Numbered from the stretch's first letter, positions 1 to 9,801 are shown. The stretch is DNA of 64,000 bases from Candidatus Kapaibacterium sp. (GCA_028284775.1 JANQRB010000044.1:1-64000), one strand, 5' to 3'. The notes: a model not told the origin generated them from the sequence alone. Program-made: numbers and translations.

Positions 1-167
1 TTGAGCTATTTTGACGAACTTCCTGCAATCTAACCATGGCAGCATTGAGAAGAAAACTTGTTTGTAGGCGCTCTTAATCCATTTTTCAGGATCGACTAGG
101 TAGTAGCGGGAATTAACGACGCTGAATTGGAGAATTTTGGCGGCGGTTGCGTGTTGTTAAGCTTGAA

Positions 168-217
168 GCCCGATGTGGCGGTGGAGAGCGGGGGTGGGGC
201 CATCGGGCATTTTTTTG
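168..217 (+). terminator. Rho-independent terminator (plus strand)
   Basis: A perfect 8-bp stem (GCCCGATG at 168-175, CATCGGGC at 201-208) with a purine-rich loop is followed at once by A and seven T. It would end a transcript entering from the left of the window. Only a 10-codon open frame ending in TAA at 31-33 is visible upstream, so the gene it serves is outside the window. Confidence 0.7.
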
Positions 218-273
218 CCGAGTTTCGTTGTCAAAACAACTATCTAGCGCTTCACCTTACCCATCGAATCCGG

Positions 274-625
274 CATCTCGCCGACGCCAGCCCATCTCTA
301 TCTCGAACCATCCGAGCCAGCCTCACCCTATGTTTTAGCATCGCTTAAACACTTTATCTTAACATTTCTAATCTCGCAACATTTTCAATCTCGCATCTCG
401 TAATCCACCGGTCCATTTCTTTCTCGAATCGTCCGAGACAGATTCACACTATGTTTCAGCAGCGTTCAAACACTTTATTTTAACACATCCAATCTTGCAT
501 CTCGCCATCTACCAGTCCACCCCTGCCTCGGATTGTCCAAGACAGATTCACACTATAGTTTGGCATCACTTAAACACTAGTCCAGCCGAAGCTGAGTTGT
601 TAAAATATTGACATTTCGCACCTCG
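274..625. repeat. Diverged ~104-121 bp tandem repeat, three units plus a partial
   Basis: Units begin with CATCTCG at 274, 394 and 498, and a fourth CACCTCG starts at 619. Within each unit the same order of blocks recurs: a (T)CTCGAA/GATTGTCC block, then CAGATTCACACTATG-like, then CATCGCTTAAACACT-like. Units differ by many substitutions, so this is an old duplication. It stops about 20 bp before the 3' end of the minus-strand gene at 644-2170. No convincing coding frame crosses it. Confidence 0.6.
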
Positions 626-643
626 CAGTTTACGCTTCAAGCT

Positions 644-2170
644 TTATTGGCGCGTGTCAACCAACTTTCGCACCTGCAAATCCAGCCAGGGCAGCAACAC
701 AAAATCAAGCAGCAAAAAATCGCTGCTGTGACGCAATTCTTCGCTCCGGATTGTCTCCAGCTTAGTCCGGCATTCTCTGAGCACGCCCGCACATTTCGCG
801 GTATCACGATAGCGTCGCAGTTGGCGCAGACATGCGAGCAAGGCGTCTATTTCGGCGAACGACATTTCATGGTTTTGAATCCGACGCTGCAGGGAGGCGT
901 CGAGCGACCGCGCCAGGGTGAAATTCCCTAACGCATGGTGAATGATAACCGTCAGGATCGAAATGATCATAAAAATGTCGGTCGACTCCAGCTCCGGGCT
1001 TTCGGAGGCGAAGAGTTCTTCACGCCAGGACAGCGCTTCGCTATAGGCTTCCGACATTATGAGACATCCGATCACAGCAAAGTACACCATCCAGATCGTT
1101 AAGGTGTGCAGCGCATTGTCATGCTGTAGCTCTTTCAGCATCGGGCTTTGCTCATTCGCCATGTCAATACCCTGCCGGTAGCGAGCGCGGCGCAGCTTAA
1201 ACATCATCTCGACATACATAGCCTGTACTCTTGCAAGGTCTCGCTTGGCCGGCGGGAACTGCACTTGCCGATATTCCGCCAGCGTTTTACGCTGCAACTC
1301 TTCGTCATCGAGCTGAGATGCTGAGACCACAATGAGCAGCCAGGTATTGAAATAAATGTTTGCGTACTCTTTGTACCTGTCAGCGTTGCCTGATTTAACA
1401 TATCCTTCAAGTAGCTGCAATCGCTCGGTCTGCAAATCATACACATGCCGGTAGTCATCCAGTGCTTCAGCAATGCGTTCAAGAAGTTTGTTGCGTTCCA
1501 GTTTGATCGTCAGTCCTTGTTCGGTAATATCATCCTGTAACAGCGCTTCACGGCGCAGTTGCTCTAGCCGGGAACGCACTTTGTCGGCCGCAAGGGGAGG
1601 CGCGGATCGGAGAATTGCATGAAAACTCGCGCTAAGGTCGAGGATACCATGAATGGCGCACAGCGATTCGAGGGCTGCATTTTTATGCGCTATAATGTCA
1701 TCGAGCTGCTGCTTCATCCGGCTGTTTAATGAAATCGTAAATAAATTCTGCTGCAGCTCCCGGCGATACAACTCAGTCAGCATTGCATATTGTTCATGCT
1801 CTTCAGCTTTCTTGAGCGCTTTGGCTAACTGCTCGCGACTCTGTTCGTGCAGACCTTTCGCCTTTAGCACCTCGACGATTTCCGTCAACTCCGCGAGTTG
1901 TAGTCCATGCGAACGACTGCGCCTCGCGGCGGCAAGGCTGTGAAGAATGGCGTTGTATAGATAGTTTTTAAGACGCGGCAGGTTAACGTTCTGTAATTCG
2001 ACCCCAAGCTTGCGACGCAGCACCGTCTCATCGTAGTCCGCCATATCATCCAGGCAGCTGAAGAGCCGTAGATAACTGCGGTCCTGACCGTAGCCGACCG
2101 CCTGCTTGCGGAAGTAGGCTTTTTCAGATTTGCTTAGCGAGTGAATCAGTTGTAATAGTTTGTCTTGCAT
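644..2170 (-). CDS. TPR-like helical repeat protein, paralogue of 14123-15646
   Basis: A 508-aa all-helical protein with no signal peptide or membrane segment, so probably cytoplasmic. The N-terminus (LLQLIHSLSKSEKAYFRKQA) closely matches the start of the 507-aa protein at 14123-15646 (LFELIKSLSRAEKRYFSIYA), and both continue with a YLRLF/YKRLF...DDYDE motif and a long run of helix-turn-helix repeats similar to TPRs. The family is common as 'hypothetical protein' in Bacteroidota genomes; no enzymatic motif is visible and I know of no assigned function. A protein-interaction scaffold role is inference. The gene is transcribed divergently from the beta-helix gene at 2590; no clear Shine-Dalgarno precedes the ATG. 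Confidence 0.85.
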   Translation of the reverse strand: MQDKLLQLIHSLSKSEKAYFRKQAVGYGQDRSYLRLFSCLDDMADYDETVLRRKLGVELQNVNLPRLKNYLYNAILHSLAAARRSRSHGLQLAELTEIVEVLKAKGLHEQSREQLAKALKKAEEHEQYAMLTELYRRELQQNLFTISLNSRMKQQLDDIIAHKNAALESLCAIHGILDLSASFHAILRSAPPLAADKVRSRLEQLRREALLQDDITEQGLTIKLERNKLLERIAEALDDYRHVYDLQTERLQLLEGYVKSGNADRYKEYANIYFNTWLLIVVSASQLDDEELQRKTLAEYRQVQFPPAKRDLARVQAMYVEMMFKLRRARYRQGIDMANEQSPMLKELQHDNALHTLTIWMVYFAVIGCLIMSEAYSEALSWREELFASESPELESTDIFMIISILTVIIHHALGNFTLARSLDASLQRRIQNHEMSFAEIDALLACLRQLRRYRDTAKCAGVLRECRTKLETIRSEELRHSSDFLLLDFVLLPWLDLQVRKLVDTRQ

Positions 2171-2589
2171 TCAATAGACGCAGGAAATGTCTTCAAGGGT
2201 TTAACAACTTGCAAGCTAGCATTTTTCAAATAGAATCTTAGTTCTACAAGCCCGGGACCCTGTTTTGGGACGCAAGGAACATTGAGGGCTGAATTGTCTT
2301 CGCATTCCGCTTGCGCAAAAATATCAATCAGGAGACATCGCTTGCCACCGCTTTGAATAGTAAGCTGAGCCTCTCAATAGAGCAGGGGCTCGACTGCCGA
2401 AGATGCGTTTTTTGCAGCCAATGCTAGTTCTTGCCTCGCGCGTATTGCTGTCCGCTTGCAGTTATTGAATGGTAAATATCGCCGCCAAAAGTCGGGACCG
2501 CAGCCAGAATTGCTTTGAGAAATGCAGCTTAAGAGGCCTAACTTGCTACTATCCTCCTTCAAGATTTCAGCTATTTTGATCGTAACAAT
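2171..2589. other. Divergent intergenic region
   Basis: This 419-bp stretch separates two divergent genes and should carry both promoters. The only open frame (2374-2562, minus) has no ribosome binding site and atypical composition; I do not call it. No hairpin or repeat stood out. Confidence 0.5.
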
Positions 2590-5500
2590 ATGCTTAACGG
2601 ATTGTGGCGCAACCGGCGGCGAATTGCTGTCGCACGGCAGCCAATTGTCTTTACGGCTATCTGCCTGATTTTATTCACGCCCGGCCTTAGTTCAACTAAG
2701 GCACAGGTAGTGCTGCAGCGCATCGAGCTGCATAATGTCACGACTAATACCTCGTTTTGTGGCGGTGGCTCGATTCTCAGCGCCGATCTGCGCTTTGTCG
2801 GTGCCAGCGGCAATCCTGCCGACCCGCTTGACTGGACACTGCGGCGACGTAACCACAGTCAGAATAGTCCGCCGGTCGATCTGAATTTCAACAATACGGG
2901 CGCTGACCTCGGCGGTCTGATTCCCCTCGCTGTCGACGCAGGCGCTCCCCTGTCCCTGAATGCTGGCGACATTGTGGAAGTATATGTCTTCTGGAGCGAT
3001 GATCCCTCGCTTCAGTCGCGGCATCTTTTTATGCGCTGCTCGCCGGCCGCCGTTCATATCTCTTCCACCCTGCAGGACGCGCTGACGAATGACCTCGATG
3101 CCAACGGCAACGTCGATCCCGGCGACGGCTACACGCTCAACAGTCAGATTATTGAGAGCGCTGGTTCAACGGGCGGCGCTATTACGCTCACGATTCCCCT
3201 GGCATCGAGCCTCAGCTTCGCGCCCGGCAGCATTCGCACTACCCCGATCGCGCGTGACGATCATTACAAGGCCATCGGCAACGCGACATTGCAGGTCAGT
3301 GCACCCGGCCTTTTCGCCAATGACAACGATCCGGACGGCAGGCCCGGTCTGAGCGTGGAGGCAAGAACGAATGCCCTCAGCTTTCGCGGCGGTCAGGTCA
3401 CTATCGGCGCCGACGGTTCTTTTGTCTACAGTCCGCCGACGGGTTTTGAGGGCGAGGATAGTTTTGAATATGCGATCATCGACAGCGAAGGCAATCGCGA
3501 TCGCGCGACGGTCCGCCTGCGTGTCAGTGAGCTGGTATGGTTTATCGACAATACGGCGGCCGGCGGCGGCGATGGCCGTATGTCCACTCCCTTCAACTCC
3601 CTCGGCGCATTTAACGCGATTAACGACGGCATCGGCAAGCATCCCGCCGATGGCCAGAAAATCTTTCTGTTTGAGGGGGCCGGCGCTTACACCGGCGGGA
3701 TCGTTTTGCGTGATGGACAGCAGCTTATCGGACAGGGCATCGATCTGCTCGTAAACGGGCTGACGATTACATCAGCAACGGCCCGACCTGTGCTGAGCAA
3801 CGCGACCGGCGCGAGCGTCATGCTCGGGGCCAACAACAGCATCCGCGGCCTCGACATCAGTTCGGCGGGCGGCGCCGGCATCAGCGGCACGAACTTCGGT
3901 ACATGCACCCTGGGATCGATCGACATCAGCGCCACCGGTCACCCGGCCTTGCACCTGCAGAACGGCAGTCTGAATGCTACCTGCGGCAGCGTCAGCTCGC
4001 TCAACAGCGCGACCGCCGGGATACATCTATCAAACGTCAACGGCACTTTCAGCGCTACCGGCGGCTCGATCAGCGGAGCGGCGGGGACAGCTTTTAACGT
4101 GGACCAGGGAAGCGCCGACATTCGTTACGATGGTACGATCGATAATGACGCCGGCAGGGCGCTCTCCATAAGCAATCGCAGCGGCGGGCGGATCACATTT
4201 AATGGACTCATCACTGACGACGATCCCGACGGTAACGCCAATACCGGCGTCTTACTGCAAAACAATAGCGGCGGCGCCGAGATCCTTTGCAAAGGGGGAC
4301 TGCGAGTCGTCAATTCGGCGAGTACGGCGCTGCAACTCAGCGCCAATAGCGGCGCGACCTTCGGCTTCACAGACATCGAGGTTGACAACAGCGGCAGCAA
4401 TCAGACAGGCATCACGGCCAGCGGCGGCGGCAGCTTAAGCACTACCGGCGGTACCATTCACAGCGGCAGCGCCACGGCTCTGGACCTCGATGGAATGACG
4501 CTGGGAATGACCCTGGCAAGCGTCACCTGCAACGGCGCCGCTACGGGCATCGACATCTCCAATATGAGCGGCAGCTTCAGTATCACGGGTCGCAATGCTC
4601 AGGCGGGTTCCGGCGGACGCATCGCAAATATCACGAATCGCGGTATCAGTTGTATCGCCGCTGAAAACATCAGCCTTAACTACATCGATTTTGTCGACGC
4701 CTGCACGGCTAACGGCTCCTCTCCCTGCACCAACAGTATATCCGCCGGTTCCAATGCCGGTTGTAATGCGCCGCTGCATTTCGACAATTGCTCTAATGTA
4801 TCGCTTAATAATCTTGACATCGACGGCAGCGCGCAAAATGGCATCAACTGCTGGACCGTTACCAACCTGAGTATCAAGCAGGTAAATATCGTCGACGCCG
4901 CCAATGAAAGTTTCGAGAGCGGCATGAAGCTGTTTAACCTCTTTGGCACCTGCCGCATCGACAGCAGTTCGGTGGATACTTGCGCGGGCGACCACGTACG
5001 GCTGCACAATGACAACAGCACGCAGCTTGTCGTTACCTTCGCCAATTGCAGTTTTACCAATTCCTCCCAGGGCTTCGGCATCCAGACCGCCGGGCGCGGT
5101 AACTCCCGCATGGATATTACGGTGGAAGACTCGGAGGTCGGCAATAACTTTTCAACCGGCATTAACATGCAGGGCTCCGACGATGTGACGGCCTCGGGCG
5201 GCGCGTTTAATTTTTATGTACGACGCAACAACATCCACCACAATGGTGCGGCGGCGATCGATCTCAATTTTCTTGGGCAGTCGCCCGCCAGCTTTGAGGT
5301 AGTCGACAACGGTACGGCGGTCAATCCGATTGTCTTTCATGGCAGTTCGGTCATTAACATCAACCAGGGCCGCAATGGGTCACCGCCCTACACGGATGCC
5401 GAAATCAGGGGACTGATTCGCGGCAACTATATCGGCTCCGGCGCCAACACGTCTGGCACCAGCGGCGGCTCGGGCATCCGGGTGGTTGAGAATCAATCGG

Positions 5501-5946
5501 GAACGATGATACTGCTCATCGACAGTAACACGGTGCGCGGCTGGCCCGGCCTGGGAATTTATGTGCTGGCCCGCGATAACGCCAATGCCGCCGGCTCCGG
5601 CGATAGCGACGTCGATGTGACGATCGTCGATAACGTCATCAAGGATCCCCACGGCGCCTTTCCCATTGCGGGCATCGCGGTGGAAGCCGGCGCCACCAGC
5701 AATGCTTTCGAGCTGCACAATATCTGTGCCACGATCGAAGGCAACGAGGTGACGGTCGTCAATCCCTTCGAAGCCGTCGTCGAAGTGTTTCAAAGATTTA
5801 ACACAACGGTTCAGTTGTTTAAGAGTACATCGTCATCCAATGATCCGGCGACGATTTTGAACGACCTGAATACAATCAGCGGCTCGCCCGCTACGGATGC
5901 AATCGGTACGATCGGCATTGTCACGACGGCCTGCGACACGCCTTGA
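2590..5946 (+). CDS. Giant secreted right-handed beta-helix protein with an Ig/cadherin-like domain
   Basis: 1118 aa. Residues about 1-40 form a long signal peptide (R-rich start, then a hydrophobic run ending near STKAQ). Residues about 215-315 form an Ig/cadherin-like domain with an ANDNDPDG motif and a FEGEDSFEYAI segment, typical of VCBS/cadherin-type tandem domains of adhesins. From about 320 on, a pectate-lyase-like parallel beta-helix runs to the C-terminus: FIDNTAAGGG opening, then GQQLIGQGIDL, and many short G/N/S-rich rungs. Two further halves carry recurrent 'DSNTVRG...' and 'IEGNEV...' rungs. I see no T9SS sorting domain, no transmembrane tail and no catalytic residues that I would trust. 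Likely an exported adhesin or polysaccharide-binding protein. Its stop codon overlaps the start of the tandem-LuxR gene, implying translational coupling. Confidence 0.85.
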   Translation: MLNGLWRNRRRIAVARQPIVFTAICLILFTPGLSSTKAQVVLQRIELHNVTTNTSFCGGGSILSADLRFVGASGNPADPLDWTLRRRNHSQNSPPVDLNFNNTGADLGGLIPLAVDAGAPLSLNAGDIVEVYVFWSDDPSLQSRHLFMRCSPAAVHISSTLQDALTNDLDANGNVDPGDGYTLNSQIIESAGSTGGAITLTIPLASSLSFAPGSIRTTPIARDDHYKAIGNATLQVSAPGLFANDNDPDGRPGLSVEARTNALSFRGGQVTIGADGSFVYSPPTGFEGEDSFEYAIIDSEGNRDRATVRLRVSELVWFIDNTAAGGGDGRMSTPFNSLGAFNAINDGIGKHPADGQKIFLFEGAGAYTGGIVLRDGQQLIGQGIDLLVNGLTITSATARPVLSNATGASVMLGANNSIRGLDISSAGGAGISGTNFGTCTLGSIDISATGHPALHLQNGSLNATCGSVSSLNSATAGIHLSNVNGTFSATGGSISGAAGTAFNVDQGSADIRYDGTIDNDAGRALSISNRSGGRITFNGLITDDDPDGNANTGVLLQNNSGGAEILCKGGLRVVNSASTALQLSANSGATFGFTDIEVDNSGSNQTGITASGGGSLSTTGGTIHSGSATALDLDGMTLGMTLASVTCNGAATGIDISNMSGSFSITGRNAQAGSGGRIANITNRGISCIAAENISLNYIDFVDACTANGSSPCTNSISAGSNAGCNAPLHFDNCSNVSLNNLDIDGSAQNGINCWTVTNLSIKQVNIVDAANESFESGMKLFNLFGTCRIDSSSVDTCAGDHVRLHNDNSTQLVVTFANCSFTNSSQGFGIQTAGRGNSRMDITVEDSEVGNNFSTGINMQGSDDVTASGGAFNFYVRRNNIHHNGAAAIDLNFLGQSPASFEVVDNGTAVNPIVFHGSSVININQGRNGSPPYTDAEIRGLIRGNYIGSGANTSGTSGGSGIRVVENQSGTMILLIDSNTVRGWPGLGIYVLARDNANAAGSGDSDVDVTIVDNVIKDPHGAFPIAGIAVEAGATSNAFELHNICATIEGNEVTVVNPFEAVVEVFQRFNTTVQLFKSTSSSNDPATILNDLNTISGSPATDAIGTIGIVTTACDTP

Positions 5947-6500
5947 CCGCAGTTTGTCGGATGACTCTGCCTTCTAACAGACAACGGCAATCAAACTGCA
6001 GCCAAACACTTTCAGCTGAGAAGTTCATGCAGTATTTGCAACGTTCCGAACTAGGAGTGACACAAAGGGAAGCCAGAGTAGCGGATCTGCTCATGGCCAA
6101 CCTGCAATCCAAGGAGATTGCGCAGACACTTAACATCTCGCGGCGTACGGTTGAAGGGCATCGCCTGAGTTTGCGACGCAAGCTGGGCCTTGGGCCGGAT
6201 GAGTCGCTGGCGGCGCGTCTGAATAACAGTCCGACGGAACAGCTGACCGAGGAAGCGCTGCTGCGCCAACGTCTCTACACGCTGGCCCCCGACCTCACCC
6301 CTATGGAAGCCAAAGTCAGTTTACTGGTTTATCGCGGACAGCAGAGCCGCGCTATTGCGGCCCTGCTTGGAATTTCACCCCGTACCATCGAAGATCACCG
6401 CAGTAAAATCCGCGGCAAACTTGCGTTGGGACGGGGCTGCTCCTTGATGGCGGCTGTGCAAAACCTGCTGCAGGCTGTCTCTACCTGTAGCAGTCGTTGA
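5943..6500 (+). CDS. Tandem LuxR-type HTH DNA-binding protein
   Basis: 185 aa from a TTG start that overlaps the preceding stop by four bases (TTGA); an ATG at 5961 would give 179 aa. Two complete LuxR/GerE helix-turn-helix domains stand in series: residues about 38-95 (core KEIAQTLNISRRTVEGHR) and 117-175 (core RAIAALLGISPRTIEDHR). Both keep the invariant E near the start, the T-V/I-E-H-R recognition helix and the L-K/R-KLGL tail. There is no receiver, PAS or autoinducer domain, so nothing here shows an input signal. Two DNA-binding units in one chain could bind a direct repeat without dimerising; that is inference. Overlap with the beta-helix gene suggests it regulates surface-protein expression. 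Confidence 0.85.
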   Translation: MTAVCRMTLPSNRQRQSNCSQTLSAEKFMQYLQRSELGVTQREARVADLLMANLQSKEIAQTLNISRRTVEGHRLSLRRKLGLGPDESLAARLNNSPTEQLTEEALLRQRLYTLAPDLTPMEAKVSLLVYRGQQSRAIAALLGISPRTIEDHRSKIRGKLALGRGCSLMAAVQNLLQAVSTCSSR

Positions 6501-6579
6501 TGCCGACTCAATACAATTGTCGGGCGACTCTCCGATTCCTTCGCTGCTTTCGCGACTGTCAAAAGAGTGCCGTTCATTC

Positions 6580-7368
6580 TTACAATTCACGCAGATGGTA
6601 GGCCAGGCTGATGCCGGCGGTCCAGTAGGCGTCGCTGCCGGCGCCTGCTCCGAGGGCGGGATCGGGAACGGCGTCGAAGTCGTCGGTAAAGATGATGTTA
6701 AAGTCTACCAACAGGCCGATCGAATAACGGCTGTTCGGCTTGAGGTCGGCTTGCAGACCAAGGTCAATGCCGCCGGCAAATGCCGAACTGTAGTTTTGTC
6801 CTTCGGCTGAACGGGCCGTAGACCAATTCAGCGTCGGGCCGATAGCAACGACTAGCCGCAACGGCTGATCATCCGTGAAATAGGGCAGAGGGTTGGCGCC
6901 GAACATCGGGAGCGCAAGGTTGATCCGCAAACCGAGACGATTGAGGTCGATCCGGTTGTTAAAAGCAAGGCCAAGTTCGTTTGCTCTGCGCCGGAATGAC
7001 TCACGGTCGGCGCGGTAGCCGATGAGGGCGCGCGCATAGGCCAGATCGATACTCGTGTAATTGGCGACATATCTCCTGAATGGCGTCAGAAAGAAGATAT
7101 TCTGATACGAAACGCCATAGACGCGCAAGCCCGCCGCCGCGCCGAATCGTCCCCATTGTTCGTTTTCGAATTCAGCGGCGTAATGCGGGATGAAGGGGTT
7201 CAGAAAGATCGAAGCGGCAAAAGGATTGCTGTAGTCCAGGGCTTGGGCTGGCGATATTTCCAGAAGAATTAAACAAACGAGGCCGGTAAGTAGACGGTGT
7301 GTTGGCAATGGTATACGGCAGTCCTCCCTTTTGCAAATCTCTTTTGCTATCAAAGATGTCGTGTGCAT
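6580..7368 (-). CDS. Small outer-membrane beta-barrel-like protein
   Basis: 262 aa. The ATG at 7368 is preceded by AGGAGG nine bases upstream. The N-terminus has a charged stretch and then a hydrophobic signal segment ending at SPAQA (about residue 43). The mature part alternates hydrophobic and polar residues in short strands with many aromatic ends (YGVSYQNIFFL, IGLLVDFNIIF) and closes on a strand ending in Leu after AYHL, as in outer-membrane barrels of about eight strands. It lies 52 bp downstream of the deiminase operon on the same strand and may be read with it. Substrate unknown. Confidence 0.75.
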   Translation of the reverse strand: MHTTSLIAKEICKREDCRIPLPTHRLLTGLVCLILLEISPAQALDYSNPFAASIFLNPFIPHYAAEFENEQWGRFGAAAGLRVYGVSYQNIFFLTPFRRYVANYTSIDLAYARALIGYRADRESFRRRANELGLAFNNRIDLNRLGLRINLALPMFGANPLPYFTDDQPLRLVVAIGPTLNWSTARSAEGQNYSSAFAGGIDLGLQADLKPNSRYSIGLLVDFNIIFTDDFDAVPDPALGAGAGSDAYWTAGISLAYHLREL

Positions 7369-7420
7369 ATACGTTTCCTCCTGGCAGTCGCGAGTGTGAG
7401 TCTGTCTTGTTGCCTAGCGT

Positions 7421-8659
7421 TTAGGGGAGATATGTTCGGAAAGCGCTGTTTAGCATACTACCGAATTCCGTCAATTCAAGGCTACTCGCGTCTTCACCCG
7501 GCATTTCCTGATTTATGAATCTCGGGAACAACAATCGTCCTTCGATCGAAGGATCACCACCATCTCTACTTAAGCGATAGTGCAGGGCAAAGCTCGCAAT
7601 AATTAATTTTCCGGCTGACGCATTTGCAGGAGCCAGCGTATCATAGCGGCAGAATGATTGGTTCCGCTCAGAATCGAATGCCATATCGGTATCGATGCTG
7701 ATAACAATTTCGCGATCGACTAAGTCTGTAAGGTAGTATTCGTCATTGCCATTAAGATCGAGGCGCTTTCCAATCGAATCATCAGTTCCATGACGAGCAA
7801 ACTCAGTAGCCATCGTCGCTGATCCGGCAAGGTCCTCGGGCACGGTTATTCTCAAGGTCCAGCCGAGTCCTGACTCACCGCACAACGCCGGACGGACCCT
7901 AAACTCTTGTCTCCCTTCTGCGATATTCAACGGTCCCGGGCCATCGAACGAGGGCATAATCGTGCGCCGGTTAAGGCCAAAACCGTCAAAGGGCTGAAGA
8001 AACAATGGCCGTAAAACATCATCATATTGATTTTCGAGAAACAACAGCATGTAATTGCAAGGTGGACTGCCTGATGTACCTGATCCGGCTACGATAATGC
8101 TGTCAGACTCTATACTTCGGAGCAGACCCAAAATCACATCGGCGCTGTCGCTCAGTTCTCGATTCCGGCTCTCGGCCTGTTTGAGAGTCTCCAACACATC
8201 AAACAAAAGACTATTTTGCAACCCTTCCAACTGGAGCAGCCCATCGAGCATGTGGATCTGAATACCCAGATTCGTTATCATCTCCGAGTTCTGTCGAATC
8301 ATGCGGCAGTTCAACTTAACAAGGTCGCACAATCGTTTGTTAACACAGTCAATTCCACTTGTCTGCCTTACATTGTTGCGCATCTCATCGACCAATTTTC
8401 GGGTTGTGTCGATGAGACGACCGGTTTCCCACAACAAGACGCGCTGACCGACAGTAACGCCCTCCAGGATTTCACTCAGCTGGCCGGTTGTCTCGTACAG
8501 CGCGGCCAGATTCTCATTGCGCTCCCATTTGTTTGAGCAATCCTGTACAAAGAAAATGATGATCGTTACAAGGATCGCAAGCGTTCCGACCGCTGCATCG
8601 TGCCCCTTTAACTCTCGCAGGCTGCGCCGCAATGCCTTTTTGCTTCGTCTTGACAGCAT
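7421..8659 (-). CDS. Membrane-anchored protein of unknown function, last gene of the PAD operon
   Basis: 412 aa. A very basic N-terminus (RRSKKALRRSLRELKG) precedes one transmembrane helix at about 24-41 (GTLAILVTIIIFFVQD), so the rest should lie outside the cytoplasm. Residues about 45-190 are helical and probably coiled coil, containing two close cysteines around VNKRLCDLVKLNC. Residues about 200-400 look beta-rich and include SFALHYRLSRDGGD. The start lies three bases beyond the stop of the 144-aa gene and has no Shine-Dalgarno, so translation is probably coupled. I do not recognise the family. Confidence 0.75.
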   Translation of the reverse strand: MLSRRSKKALRRSLRELKGHDAAVGTLAILVTIIIFFVQDCSNKWERNENLAALYETTGQLSEILEGVTVGQRVLLWETGRLIDTTRKLVDEMRNNVRQTSGIDCVNKRLCDLVKLNCRMIRQNSEMITNLGIQIHMLDGLLQLEGLQNSLLFDVLETLKQAESRNRELSDSADVILGLLRSIESDSIIVAGSGTSGSPPCNYMLLFLENQYDDVLRPLFLQPFDGFGLNRRTIMPSFDGPGPLNIAEGRQEFRVRPALCGESGLGWTLRITVPEDLAGSATMATEFARHGTDDSIGKRLDLNGNDEYYLTDLVDREIVISIDTDMAFDSERNQSFCRYDTLAPANASAGKLIIASFALHYRLSRDGGDPSIEGRLLFPRFINQEMPGEDASSLELTEFGSMLNSAFRTYLP

Positions 8660-8662
8660 ATT

Positions 8663-9097
8663 TTAGTTGTGAAATGCCTCGTGCGATTCGAAGTGATCCA
8701 GTACCATTTCACCGTCGCGGGAGGAGTACCGGAGCATCCGCAAACAGAGCGCCGAGACGCCGAGGTAACCGGGGTAAGCTATCAGGGCTGACAGGCCGTT
8801 ATCGCAAGCCGCGCGGGCGGAATGATGGAGTATGGCATGCGCATCATCGAGAATATCCACGACCCAATCCAATGTATCGACGTGGCGTTCCGGCTCAAGA
8901 GTGGAGCGGATAGCAAATACTCTGCTGCGTCTTGTCGGGCTATTCTGTATGTCGTCACCCGGCGTCTTTGAGTAGTGCGCTTCCGTAAAGCTGAATTCTC
9001 CGCGCACATGCAGCTTGGGCCAGGCCTTGTTTAAGTCGTCCTCATCTTCCGCGCGAAAACTGAAAACGGCATAACAGAGCAGAGTACGGCTGTTCAT
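8663..9097 (-). CDS. Small cytoplasmic protein of unknown function in the PAD operon
   Basis: 144 aa, no signal or membrane segment. The start ATG overlaps the stop of the upstream 235-aa gene (ATGA) and has GGAGAG upstream. It opens with CYAVFSFRAED, then HVRGEFSFTEAHYSKTPGD, and has a helical half (LDWVVDILDDAHAILH). The opening strand followed by a 'G' and a helical middle loosely recalls small DUF4279-like proteins, but I cannot establish that. Tight packing with its neighbours argues for a joint role. Confidence 0.7.
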   Translation of the reverse strand: MNSRTLLCYAVFSFRAEDEDDLNKAWPKLHVRGEFSFTEAHYSKTPGDDIQNSPTRRSRVFAIRSTLEPERHVDTLDWVVDILDDAHAILHHSARAACDNGLSALIAYPGYLGVSALCLRMLRYSSRDGEMVLDHFESHEAFHN

Positions 9098-9801
9098 AAT
9101 GATGTCTCTCCGCTTCCGGCCGGCGCCGGTATCTCCGCCGAATAGTTCAGGATACTACCAAGGCAGGTGTCACACTCATTGCATTCGTCCGGCCGATTTT
9201 TCCCGGACGGCTTTGGAGCTAATGTACCGGAAGGATTGCTACTCCGGCTTTCCTGATCCGATCTCGGATTCAGAGGCGCAATGCAGATCCGCAGTTTGAA
9301 ATAGCGGAGATATTGCAGCAGGCAGCTCCGCGCGTAGCACGAATCGAGGTTGTGCATACTTTCACGCACCTTGGGATTCATCGCGTTGTAGGTCATGATC
9401 AATTGATGCGCCCGGTGGCGACTGTGTTTCAGCAGCCTTTGATAGTCGGCGGCGCCGGCATCAAGTTCTCTGACTTCACAGGCGCAGTCTTCCACTTCAC
9501 GAACTAAACTGCGGCGCGGCGGACCGCATTTACAATCGGTGGACAGACAATTGTCAGCACCGGTTTCCACCCGAAGGTCGCGCCGCTCGCGAATTGTAAG
9601 CTGCTGGATATCGCCCTTATTTCCTTCTATGCTTGTCGTTCGCCTCTGACCGGATACATCAACTGTGATATCGGTCGTGAAAGATTGCCATTGCAAAGTC
9701 AGCACGAATGCAATAAACACAAGGAGGAAGGAAACAATGACTATTCCGACAAACCTGCCGGCTTTGCCATAGGGGAACTTTTCGTCGCTACCATTCGACA
9801 T
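9094..9801 (-). CDS. Cysteine-rich membrane-anchored protein in the PAD operon
   Basis: 235 aa. One transmembrane helix (about 17-38, VGIVIVSFLLVFIAFVLTL) follows a short cytoplasmic tail, so the bulk is periplasmic. The outer part holds at least ten cysteines, several paired: LSTDCKCG, EDCACEV, DSCYARSC, and a late ECNECDTC cluster. The last resembles a zinc or disulfide knot but has no match I recognise. The tail is Pro/Ser rich. It overlaps the downstream 144-aa gene by four bases. Confidence 0.75.
   Translation of the reverse strand: MSNGSDEKFPYGKAGRFVGIVIVSFLLVFIAFVLTLQWQSFTTDITVDVSGQRRTTSIEGNKGDIQQLTIRERRDLRVETGADNCLSTDCKCGPPRRSLVREVEDCACEVRELDAGAADYQRLLKHSRHRAHQLIMTYNAMNPKVRESMHNLDSCYARSCLLQYLRYFKLRICIAPLNPRSDQESRSSNPSGTLAPKPSGKNRPDECNECDTCLGSILNYSAEIPAPAGSGETSL

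Noticed and set aside
127..348. 73-aa plus-strand open frame at the left edge
   Set aside because: It spans the terminator hairpin and part of the tandem repeat and has no ribosome site.
2374..2562. 62-aa minus-strand open frame between divergent genes
   Set aside because: No ribosome site, no protein-like character and a promoter-bearing position.
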